The notes under the pieces: generated by a model
What the model was told of the DNA's origin: nothing
The model's input: the letters and a program-made list of their open reading frames with translations, nothing else
The model's database searches: none
In this document: piece after piece, positions 48,001-54,972 of the stretch
Layout: each line of letters opens with the position of its first letter
How positions within the stretch are numbered: the first letter of the stretch is position 1
NCBI GenBank assembly: GCA_961205875.1
Contig: OY540814.1
Span: 1,612,001-1,676,000, forward strand
Length of the DNA: 64,000 nucleotides
Direction of reading: 5' to 3'
From: Sialis fuliginosa
Lineage: Eukaryota > Arthropoda > Insecta > Megaloptera > Sialidae
Translations under genes and position numbers: made by a program

Positions 48001-51000
48001 GTTAAATGTTAGTGTTTTGTTTCCGCAAATGTAAATAAGTGATTTTTGATGTAATTTTGAGTGATTCGTGCTAAGGGTGTTGTTAGTACAAATGTTTTTA
48101 ATTTATAGTTTGCAGCAGCAATTTATCAACAATTAACTGTCATGGATTGATTGGCGGCTTTGATAGGTTATATTTTTGTTAGATTTTTTTTCTCACTTTT
48201 CACACTCTGTTGGTTAAAATGGACCGCACGTAGTTGCCATAGCTGGAATCATGAAACTTATACCAATAATCTTGACATATGTGATGATTGTCTTTCTTGA
48301 ATAATTTAAATGAAATAATGTAACGAGACTGATTTCTTATAGTTTTTTGTTTTAATACTTATGATAAATAATTGTTTGATAAATATATATTATGTTTTGT
48401 TTACAGGTGTACTTTAGTTAATAATCTATTAAAGTTCAAAATTACAGTACCGGTTGGCTAAATTGAAGCTCCAATCTCACATTTTGTTGATTTTTGTCGA
48501 GTTTATAATAATTATGTTAATTAATACTTAATAAAAACAAAATCTATAAACTACTGCTAATTTGTCTAAACCTTAAACTATATAGTATACCAAATATCTT
48601 ATTTTTAAAAAGTGGTCCAAATTAACCGACTTTCCCCTATTATAAATATCAGTAATGATTTATAGGGAGTTTTTTATAATGTGTCAACGTATATTTATAA
48701 ATGTATAACAGTCAATACTACACATTTTTTTTATCTTATCACAAACCAAATTTTAATCTGTGGACTGGGCATACATACGTATGATATATACAAATGTTAA
48801 TGTCCGCTTTATTATACTAGGCTGTATTCTTAATTATAATTGAAAATAATATCACGTAATAAACAACAATCAAAAATAAAATGACTGACAAGGGCTCAAG
48901 AAGTGTATTCATAAATTAATTTAAATTTTACATCATCGTATTTTAGTATTATCAACTTATATTAGGTATATTTAATAATTTAATAATATATTTTTTTTCA
49001 AAATTTTATTTTCATTTCGGATGATTATAATATATAATGATATTATAATCTAAAAAAATTAAACTTATGTAGATTTGTAGGGAATTTCATAACGAATTAA
49101 GTAGTATATTTTTTATTCGATTATCAGGAGCCCCGATATTTCAGAAACACTGAAAATTCCTGTAAATTCTCAATATGAAAAAATGTTTTTGAGGGTTGTT
49201 TTAGGGATAAAGAAAGGAAACTTTTATCAAAATTTGGTGCAATTTAGAGTATAGAAAAAAAAGTTTTAATGGTATGAATATAGCGTTTTTTGGAAAATAA
49301 GACATCTAAAAACAAGTGTAACTTTAAAAGTTTTTGACCAAATTAAAAAATCTATAAATATTTGGAAACTACATAAAATATAGAATAAAATGACCTATAT
49401 CGGAAGTACTTTGGTTGAAACCAAAATATTTGGCCGCAATATATTTCAAAATCGACTATTTTTACAAAAAATCAAACTTAATGTTTTGGTACCGCATTAA
49501 AATATCAAAAAATACGAAGACAAGAATAAATAAAGGATTTCTTGTAATTGATATTCTATTATACATTTATAACATTTGAATACATCTTCGTGGTGACGTC
49601 AATTCCCGCGCCAACGCTGATTGGTCAAGGATCTATACATAACTTGGTGGAAGCCCCTCTCGATTTATAATAAACGCGACTTCTTCGTGTCAAAACGATT
49701 CAGAAGGCTTAGAATAAACAAGTCCCGACTGTATATGGATATTTCCCTGCACCGCATTCCCCGCAAAAGTGACTACACAACCTCCATAACTACTCATACA
49801 TACGCCAGGAGTGGAAATGACCGTAACTAACAATTTTGACACGCGCGGTTGATTTTAGTACCATTTCGCCAATTTTCATTCGATTACGGTAGATTTTTAA
49901 CACAGTAAAGAAGTTAGATAAAGCTACAAATTTAGTAAATTGAATTAAAATTGGAGAAACATTGTTTGTGTAACTAGTGGAGAGCCGTAAGGCATAGAAA
50001 TCTTAAAACCTCGGAATCCAGGGCCAGTCAATGAATCTTTATGAAACCTTTTGGAATGTGTTTTTAACACTAAATAGAAAAAAGTTAAAAAAAAAATTTT
50101 GGACGGTCTCAATTTTTTATATATTAAAATTAATAATTGGGTCATTCCATATAAAATCATCAAGGTGCTGAAGTTGCAACATTTTTAATTTTGATGAAAG
50201 TTTAATCATTTGTTATTATACTTATTAGATAGCAGAAACTGCAGTTAGAAAATTTTTAATGGCCATAGTTCGTGGATGGTGACCATTTTACCCTCTTAAG
50301 ATATGAAGATTTCGTCGATTTTCAACGTTTTTTCAACTCGCTATAGCACGCGTTCTAATAAAGCAATTATAACGGGCTTGATGTCATTTGAACGCGTGCT
50401 ATAGCGAGTTGAAAAAACGTTGAAAATCGACGAAATATTCATATCTTAAGAGGGTAAAATGGTCACCACCCACGAACTATGGCCATTAAAAATTTTCTAA
50501 CTGCAGTTTCTGCTATCTAATAAGTATAATAACAAATGATTAAACTTTCATCAAAATTAAAAATGTTGCAACTTCAGCACCTTGATGATTTTATATGGAA
50601 TGACCCAATTATTAATTTTAATATATAAAAAATCGGGACCGTCCAAAAATTTTTTTTTAACTTTTTTCTATTTAGTGTTAAAAACACATTCCAAAAGGTT
50701 TCATAAAGATTCATTGACTGGCCCTGGATTCCGAGGTATAAATCTTACGGCTCTCCACTAAACAGCACTTTGAATAATGAAAATTGTCGAATTTTGACAA
50801 AAAAACATTTATTCTTTTAAAAAATAATTTTCGAAGGGAATAACTTTATGAATGTGTAGAATTCAAGGTTTTTTAATTCAATTAGGCCCCATAGGTACAC
50901 TACGAACGATATTTGGTTGAAGTATTTGATTTAAAAAAATATATTACGAACTTTTCATTTTCATACCGAAAAAAAAACGTGTTTTTTTTTTGCAATATCG

Positions 51001-52817
51001 CGAAAACAAGAGTTGATTGAACAAAATTATGATCATTTTTGAATTCAGCGTGCCCAAATTACCCTAGAATAGTTGTTTTCTACCTTGCAGCAAAATGACT
51101 GTTGTATATACAAATACTAATAACGTTTTTTTTTGCAGGTATGTTAAATAATTTCTCATTATTTGCTACGTTGTTCATACCACCAATAGGTAAGTGTATG
51201 TATGTACCTACTAGTATTTTATATTTTAAAACAAATTACCTTCGACCAAATTACTTTCCAATAATTTACTTATTGTTAAAGATTTTATTAATTTTAATTA
51301 ATTATCACAATTAGAATTTTTCATTTTTGTACAGATACTTTCTGATCACCAGTATTTAAACGTTTTCTGACGTTTATTTGAATTAAAAATATTAGAAACC
51401 ATAGATAAATAATTTGGGACGCTAAACCGATAATCATCCAAATTTAGTATATACCATAGACATAGAGAATGGACAGCGCATTTGTATTAACACAATGGTG
51501 TAACATTTGTTCAAAGAGTGAGAGAGAGAAATGCAGTGTAGTTTGGAATATATCTATCTCTTTTTCTAAGAATCTGATTGTTAGCTTACTACAGTTCAGG
51601 GTAGTATTTCTGTCAGATAAATTTTTGTATATCATCTTGTGATTCTTGTGCAATAAGTTTTTTATTAGAAAAGTAAATAATAAACAATATACATACTATA
51701 ATGGTTGATATTTGTTTTGTGTGTAAGTGGCGGTTGGATAAAGATCCTAAAAGATATAATTCGCCGTTAAGTAAATAATATTTTCAATAATATTAAATAA
51801 TACTTATCGGTAATTAATTAATTATAAATCTGTTGTCACAGATTCCCACTTAAAGAAGATGAAAAACAAAAATGGTTAAACATTATTGATGAAAAAGATG
51901 CAATTGTAAGAAAATGTACAATGCTGTGTTGTTTACATTTTGATGAAAGTTGTTTATATTATGGTATACAAAATTTATTTTATTTAGAAATCAACAATCG
52001 TTTTTTTAATAAATTTTTTTTATAACGTTAATTATTTTTTGTATTTTAACCTCTTTATATGTATGTATCTATTAATATTTTTAATGTTCGGGGCCAAGAA
52101 TAAATAGTTACACTCCTGTTTAAAAAATGAACAAGTATATTCCAAACCTGTTTCCATCTCTTTCTTTTGACACGTCTTTGTTTTCGAATCAGATGCGTAG
52201 TTCATGCTCTATGTCAGCGATTCTTAAACTAGGGTCCGCGAAACTTTTGCGGGGGTCCGTGAAACATGTTCGGCGTAAAATAAAACACTTTTACATTTCT
52301 ATTTACCAATGATTACTTAGTATCTAACGACCTTCTTTGTTTTTCTGTCAGGGAGGCAAGGGTTATTTTAGTGAGTAGCTTGTTTCTGCAGTTGTAAAAA
52401 TGAAAAGTGCAGTTGTAAAGCTAATTTGTGTAGTTGAAAAAATTGAAACAATGTTTAATAAATAAATAAAATAATAAAATGTGTGGACAAAAGGTCATTG
52501 CAGTTGTAAAAGCAAAAAATGTAAGAAATATAGAGCAAGAAAAGGTCATTACAGTTGAAAAGCAAACATTGTAATTATGGAGCAAAAAATAAGGTCTTGC
52601 AGTTTTAAAATTTTCTTCAAATAACCCCTGCAGTTCAAAAGGGGGTCCCTAGACTACATAAGTGTAAGAACCGCTGCTCTATGTCTATGGTATATACATA
52701 TATTTAATATGATTTTTTTTACTAACCTGGCCACCAAGGATATCTGCTCATTTTCGCCCAAACAAATGTCCCATTGGTAAAACTTCCTAACTTTCTATTT
52801 TTTGCCGGTGTAGCCAT
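29831..52817 (-). CDS. DNMT3: DNA (cytosine-5) methyltransferase 3 (DNMT3), complete, 13 coding exons
   Basis: De novo C5-cytosine methyltransferase, expected in the nucleus, transferring methyl from S-adenosylmethionine to CpG cytosines. Joining 52727-52817, 45999-46207, 45652-45769, 45091-45186, 44903-45030, 43254-43301, 43131-43195, 41319-41472, 39039-39150, 38041-38277, 36740-36881, 36462-36664 and 29831-30060 gives 1,833 nt, an unbroken frame of 610 residues, with GT/AG at every junction. Domains: PWWP about 16-90 (PWWP at 27-30; cage residues Y26, W29, W53, with D56); ADD about 180-300 with C188, C191, C210, C213 and eight PHD cysteines C233-C282; methyltransferase about 328-605 with FDGIGTG 335-341, catalytic C405 in SPCND, E452 in FENV, QxRxR 480-484, GRAWSVPV 582-589. 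The N-terminal tail is only about 15 residues. The start is the first ATG of the PWWP exon; a 5' non-coding exon cannot be excluded. Confidence 0.95.
30131..31532 (+). repeat. Repeat family F2 (intron 12), split by a palindrome
   Basis: Starts TTACTTCCATGTTCCAAAGG and ends TTCTCCATACCGATATTT. The middle is damaged. The palindromic element 30,565-31,442 sits inside. Confidence 0.6.
30565..31442. mobile_element. Palindromic Tc1/mariner-type element (878 bp)
   Basis: Termini CAGGGTGGGGCATTTAAAGT and ACTTTAAATGCCCCACCCTG, flanked by TA (30,563-30,564 and 31,443-31,444). The two halves are nearly complete inverted copies of about 400 bp. It holds no coding sequence. Confidence 0.8.
31533..32394. 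other. Intron 12 sequence without recognised repeat ends
   Basis: Non-coding, AT-rich. Confidence 0.35.
34412..35592. mobile_element. hAT-like element with perfect 8-bp TSD, inside the foldback
   Basis: 1,181 bp, ends TAGGGTTTGCAATCCCGC and GCGGGATTGCAAACCCTA. GCCGCAAT on both sides (34,404-34,411 and 35,593-35,600). Subterminal variants of GCGGGATCCCGC make the ends self-complementary. Confidence 0.85.
34940..35465. repeat. Inverted repeat inside the hAT-like element
   Basis: Arms of about 190 bp, for example AAAAGTTAATTGTCCCAAAA and its reverse near 35,440, and GAGTCATTTTCCCATTTGAT against ATCAAATGGGAAAAAGACTC. It would be the fourth level of nesting. Related text occurs in the inverted element at 43,361-44,877. 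Confidence 0.65.
36462..36664 (-). CDS. DNMT3: DNMT3 coding exon 12 (motif VIII and target recognition)
   Basis: Residues 467-534 plus one base. [12 protein letters not shown] (motif VIII) and RTVTTRSNS, with R528 in the place of the human DNMT3A CpG-reading R836. The acceptor is the second AG (gaaag); using the first AG would give a stop at once. F5 repeat sequence ends about 10 nt beyond the donor. Confidence 0.9.
36740..36881 (-). CDS. DNMT3: DNMT3 coding exon 11 (motif VI)
   Basis: Residues 420-466 plus two bases. [11 protein letters not shown] and [12 protein letters not shown]452 of FENV is the motif VI glutamate that holds the target cytosine. The following intron is 75 nt. Confidence 0.92.
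36905..37660 (-). repeat. Retroposon-like repeat in intron 10
   Basis: Begins AACTAGCGCATTGGACCCGG and ends with text like AAATCGGTTCAGTAATTCCC and a short AT tail. Three tandem units of CTCACCCAACATG lie at 36,974-37,013. Class not certain. Confidence 0.45.
37663..38007. mobile_element. TIR element with TA duplication in intron 10
   Basis: 345 bp, ends CAGTGTATTCCAAGTTGATT and AATCAACTTGGAATACACTG. TA on both sides. Inner arms also match (GGTGCATTTTGAAATGCCGC). It lies 31 nt beyond the exon 10 donor. Confidence 0.8.
38041..38277 (-). CDS. DNMT3: DNMT3 coding exon 10 (catalytic cysteine)
   Basis: Residues 341-419. It holds the end of motif I (the G of TG), the ASCE motif II region and GGSPCNDLS with catalytic C405 (motif IV), then [11 protein letters not shown] elements stand 36 nt upstream of the acceptor and 31 nt downstream of the donor. 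Confidence 0.95.
38316..38992. mobile_element. TIR element with TA duplication in intron 9
   Basis: 677 bp, ends CAGGGTGTCTAAATA and TATTTAGACACCCTG-like text, arms of roughly 110 bp. TA at 38,314-38,315 and 38,993-38,994. Without it the intron would be 82 nt. Confidence 0.8.
39039..39150 (-). CDS. DNMT3: DNMT3 coding exon 9 (methyltransferase motif I)
   Basis: Residues 304-340 plus one base. [12 protein letters not shown] begins the methyltransferase fold and forms the S-adenosylmethionine-binding loop (motif I). Confidence 0.92.
40229..41193. mobile_element. TIR element between 28-bp direct repeats in intron 8
   Basis: The element 40,257-41,165 has ends CAGGGGCGCCGACTTG and TAGTCGGCGCCACTG. 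It is flanked by perfect 28-bp direct repeats (40,229-40,256 and 41,166-41,193, beginning TATGTTAATATCTATACAAT). The terminus looks hAT-like but the flanking repeat is much longer than 8 bp. Confidence 0.7.
41319..41472 (-). CDS. DNMT3: DNMT3 coding exon 8 (end of ADD)
   Basis: Residues 252-303. C255, C258, C279 and C282 finish the PHD-like module (VYCNKC...WPCFLC). [10 protein letters not shown] is the conserved helix after it. Confidence 0.9.
41569..42622 (+). repeat. Repeat G, full copy (intron 7)
   Basis: Starts CTAGCTGGGCCCGCTTCGCT and ends in a CAGA tract and TTTATATATATAGATT. It is more complete than the copy at 25,409, which lacks the tail. The middle carries an extra stretch near 41,820-42,110. 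Confidence 0.6.
42731..43098. mobile_element. hAT-like MITE, GGTTCCGGTTTT family, copy 2 (intron 7)
   Basis: 368 bp, reversed relative to 5504-5891. Ends CAGGGCTTCGGAAC and GTTCGAAGCTCTG. Flanks GTTTTTAC and GGTTTTAC match at 7 of 8 positions. Confidence 0.75.
43131..43195 (-). CDS. DNMT3: DNMT3 coding exon 7 (ADD, PHD-like finger)
   Basis: Residues 231-251 plus two bases. C233, C236, C245 and C250 of the PHD-like module (CYCAICG...VCDQRSCGR). A hAT-like element with its duplication ends 24 nt from this donor. Confidence 0.9.
43254..43301 (-). CDS. DNMT3: DNMT3 coding exon 6 (ADD)
   Basis: A 48-nt microexon, residues 215-230 ([16 protein letters not shown]). It matches the segment between the two zinc modules. 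Donor AAT|gtaagt. The next intron is 58 nt. Confidence 0.85.
43361..44877. mobile_element. TIR element with an inner inverted repeat (intron 5)
   Basis: Ends TTAGGGTGTCAAAAATTA and TTTTTTGACACACCCTAA. Inside is a second inverted pair of about 200-bp arms (43,646-43,840 and 44,150-44,347, for example ACAAGGGGAAGCAACAGCAC and its reverse). This is either one elaborate foldback or two nested elements. Confidence 0.65.
44903..45030 (-). CDS. DNMT3: DNMT3 coding exon 5 (ADD, GATA-like finger)
   Basis: Residues 172-214. Carries C188-x2-C191, the HPLF motif (202-205) and C210-x2-C213, the four ligands of the GATA-like zinc site of ADD domains. Confidence 0.92.
45091..45186 (-). CDS. DNMT3: DNMT3 coding exon 4 (charged linker)
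   Basis: Codon 140 is completed here; the exon continues to residue 171 plus one base. Glu/Lys-rich ([20 protein letters not shown]). Donor AAAG|gtatat. The next intron is only 60 nt. Confidence 0.82.
45187..45651. other. Intron 3, repeat-like sequence
   Basis: Begins near CACTCACGGAAAAAATTAAA, a phrase seen at ends of insect mariner-type repeats, but no matching partner end is in the intron. Confidence 0.35.
45652..45769 (-). CDS. DNMT3: DNMT3 coding exon 3 (linker)
   Basis: Residues 101-139 plus one base of codon 140. Starts [13 protein letters not shown] and is acidic and polar, joining PWWP to ADD. Donor A|gtaagg. Confidence 0.85.
45999..46207 (-). CDS. DNMT3: DNMT3 coding exon 2 (rest of PWWP)
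   Basis: Residues 31-100. It carries VWVYWWGD (49-56), the second half of the methyl-lysine cage, then [12 protein letters not shown] at the end of the domain. Acceptor tttacag, donor AAG|gtatag. A TIR element begins 42 nt before the acceptor. Confidence 0.92.
46250..47119. mobile_element. Tc1/mariner-type TIR element (870 bp) in intron 1
   Basis: Ends CAGCCGGGACTCGTTTATT and AATAAATTAGTCCCGACTG, TA on both sides (46,248-46,249 and 47,120-47,121). It contains a smaller palindrome around 46,580-46,650. A right-end fragment of the same family is at 49,500-49,733. It lies 42 nt before the exon 2 acceptor. Confidence 0.75.
47297..47663. repeat. Inverted repeat in intron 1 (about 150-bp arms)
   Basis: Arms 47,297-47,450 and 47,507-47,663, for example CAACGAGCTTTGATTGGTTG and its reverse. 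Spacer about 56 bases. Confidence 0.7.
47878..48637. mobile_element. TIR element with TA duplication in intron 1
   Basis: 760 bp. Left end GGGGAAAGTATGGTATATTG with GGACCAC. Right end GTGGTCCAAATTAACCGACT with TTCCCC. TA at 47,876-47,877 and 48,638-48,639. Confidence 0.65.
48640..49499. other. Intron 1 sequence without recognised ends
   Basis: AT-rich, no gene or repeat end supported. Confidence 0.35.
49500..49733. mobile_element. Right-end fragment of the 46,250 family
   Basis: Matches the right 240 bases of 46,250-47,119 (AATTCCCGCGCCAACGCTGA to AAGTCCCGACTG). Confidence 0.65.
49975..50760. repeat. Near-perfect 370-380-bp inverted repeat in intron 1
   Basis: Arms 49,975-50,354 and 50,391-50,760 with only scattered differences and a 36-base loop. 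Outer ends TAGTGGAGAGCCGTAAG and CTTACGGCTCTCCACTA start and end with TA, which may be a mariner-type duplication. Transcribed with DNMT3 it would fold to a long hairpin. Confidence 0.85.
50761..51454. other. Intron 1 sequence without recognised ends
   Basis: No gene. The 70-codon frame at 51,102-51,314 lies in ordinary intron sequence. Confidence 0.35.
51701..51962 (+). pseudogene. THAP zinc-finger fragment of the P-like element
   Basis: First part (51,701-51,770): [19 protein letters not shown], with a C-x2-C pair at residues 5 and 8. After an intron-like gap of about 70 bases ending in ttgtcacag, a second frame reads [13 protein letters not shown], then [15 protein letters not shown]-x2-C ... 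FPL ... W ... C-x2-H-F is the THAP (C2CH) DNA-binding signature found at the N-terminus of P-element transposases. The two parts do not join in frame with a proper GT donor, so it is probably dead. The rest of the transposase is missing. Confidence 0.6.
52215..52676. mobile_element. hAT-like MITE with perfect 8-bp TSD inside the P-like element
   Basis: 462 bp, ends CAGCGATTCTTAAACT and AGTGTAAGAACCGCTG. CTCTATGT on both sides (52,207-52,214 and 52,677-52,684). Inner variants of GCAGTTGTAAAA repeat several times. Confidence 0.85.
52727..52817 (-). CDS. DNMT3: DNMT3 coding exon 1 (start codon, PWWP motif)
   Basis: Codes residues 1-30 plus the first base of codon 31. It begins [11 protein letters not shown] and reaches [12 protein letters not shown], the signature strand-turn of the PWWP domain. 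Donor reads CCAG|gttagt. The intron that follows is 6.5 kb, mostly transposon sequence. Confidence 0.92.
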
Positions 52818-53235
52818 TTTAAAAACAACACAAGTACAAAATACACACACTATAACTTCAGTTATTGTTCTTTATATTAAGCTAGACTAAAATATCGCAA
52901 ATAAATAAATACTATGTCAAATAACGAATTTTATCTAATCTATTTTTCATTCCGTTCATATGACAATACCTACTGATAATAATAATTGAAATGATTCATT
53001 AACGTTTTTAACAACACGCAGATTTTATGTGTTCACACTAACAAACTAACAGCGCGAATGAAGTAAGGATCGAGTCGAGTAGACCAAAGTTCAATAATAT
53101 TTGAAAAATAAATTGGCCATATGTTCTGCATCTGTTCTCTTCGTTGTAAACTGCCTATTGTTATTATCAGTGTTCACTTTTGTGTAATAATCGAACAGAT
53201 TATTTATTTACTTTATTTAAATACTTTAAATGAAC
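52818..53235 (-). promoter_or_regulatory. DNMT3: Probable DNMT3 upstream region
   Basis: About 420 bases between the start codon and the first upstream repeat. No TATA box or initiator can be fixed by eye. It is called regulatory only by position. Confidence 0.3.
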
Positions 53236-53364
53236 CAGTAGCGTACATGATTTTTGTTTTTTATGTATTTTATTTTTATTGTTGAATTAAATAATATATA
53301 TTGACAAATTAGGAGGGAGGGGGGGGGGGGGGGTTACCTCTATCTCGTATTGGGTACGCCACTG
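53236..53364. mobile_element. Short hAT-like relic
   Basis: Ends CAGTAGCGTACATGA and GGGTACGCCACTG. Flanks AAATGAAC and AATATAAC match at 6 of 8 positions. It includes a G run of about 16 bases. Confidence 0.5.
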
Positions 53365-53591
53365 AATATAACTTATGATATAGTTTATGAAAAATAAGAA
53401 GTTTAATTTTTTTGTAATAAATTATTGTGATTACAATATTAAATTAAATTTTTATCTATAAATTATGTAATAAATAATTTAATTTAGGAATTTGTTTATA
53501 TATTTATTTAAAAGAAATGTTATTTATTAATATTTATTTATTTAAGTTTTTATCAGTTCTACTATGAAAAATAAAAAATGTCATAGAAATT
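53365..53591. other. Short spacer
   Basis: Nothing recognised. Confidence 0.35.
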
Positions 53592-54290
53592 GCTTCCTCG
53601 CAATATCGAAGATACGAGAAGCTTTGTGATCGCTTCAAAAAATGTTCTTCGATTTCTAAATTTTAAATTGATCTTTCCGTTTCACGTCAAGACAAACACT
53701 TTTCTTTCCGTGTCTGTCTGTCTGTCCGTCCGTCCGTCTGTCCCCTGAATTCTTGTCACACGCATAACTCATGAACCACTGAATCGATATTATTGAAACT
53801 TGGTGGATGGTTGGGTTCGGCTTGAGGACGGTCCCATTTCAAAATCGTGTGTAATGGGGGGGGGGGGGGGGTGACATCCCAAAATATTTATTTTTTCACG
53901 ATATCTTAAGAACGACACAAGTTACGTGAAAATTGTATAGAATATTTTTTGTAGAGCATAAAATTTCCTATAATATAGGTCTACAACGTTTGTTGTAAAA
54001 TATTCCCTTACAAAGATTTATCTCAATTTATTTTAAAAATTCGTGTTTTGTTTTTCTAAATTGTTTTTTGCTTGGACATATTAAATGTCATTTTGACATT
54101 TGTCAAAAAATTAAAAATATACTTAAAAATAATCAGGTACGTCTTTTAAACTAATATTTTTTAGTAAAATTGTATAAAAATTAAATGATAAATTTCAACA
54201 CTATCGGTTTTTATTTAAATTGTTCAATAATTAACTACCTTTGGTGAATTTATCACGAGGAAGCACTGTGCATTTACTTGGCAGATGTTT
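53592..54290 (-). repeat. Repeat family F3, full copy, reversed
   Basis: Starts GCTTCCTCGCAATATCGAAG and ends TTTACTTGGCAGATGTTT, the mirror of 11,382-12,190. It carries GTCC tandem units at 53,725-53,740 and a 17-base G run near 53,860. Confidence 0.65.
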
Positions 54291-54972
54291 TTTTTAGTAA
54301 GTATTGGGTGATGCTCCCTCCCTCTCTTACGTAAGGTTTTAATTTTTTTATTCTATTTGTATACCGGGTGTTTTTTTAAAACGATTTTTCAGAGAAATAT
54401 TTCAGACAAAAGTTTCGGTGATAAGATTTCAGGTTCAACTTTTCTTTTTCAAACCTAAACCTATATTTTTTGTTGCAGATTTTTAATAGTATATACCTGA
54501 TATCTCGTTGAAAAAATGGGTTACTTCCTCAAATCTGTAGTATGTGGAATATATTTATATTCAATAAAATCAATAAATATTCAATAAAATCATACATCTA
54601 CTTTCACTGTGAGGGGTGTAAGTTGAATTTCTAATGGCGGAAAAAGAGAGGTGGTTCACGTATAGGTATATATCCATTGATACAATTTGACCCTTCCTTG
54701 CACGGACTTGCCCTAGGCGAACTTATGCATTTGGCATTTTCACTCTCAAACTAAAAGGGCAAATCTACACGAAAGTTTACAGTAGACTGAGCAATATTTT
54801 ACTTCTGTTAAGCTCAATTACGTCATGATTTAAATTGAAATAATTCAAAAGCTTGTTGGCTATAAACACACTCGTAGTAAGGTTTTACAGACAAAAATGC
54901 TTTTGACCAAGACAATCCTTATTTCATGTACACACATCGATAACAATATTATCTTAATATTAGAATATAATC
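54291..54972. other. Non-coding spacer
   Basis: No gene recognised. Confidence 0.35.

Larger units (their letters stand above)
51455..52689 (+). mobile_element. P-like transposon with THAP fragment, perfect 8-bp TSD
   Basis: Ends CATAGACATAGAGAATGGAC and CTCTATGTCTATG. GTATATAC on both sides (51,447-51,454 and 52,690-52,697). An 8-bp duplication and a THAP-type finger are features of the P superfamily. A hAT-like MITE (52,215-52,676) splits the right end. Confidence 0.75.
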
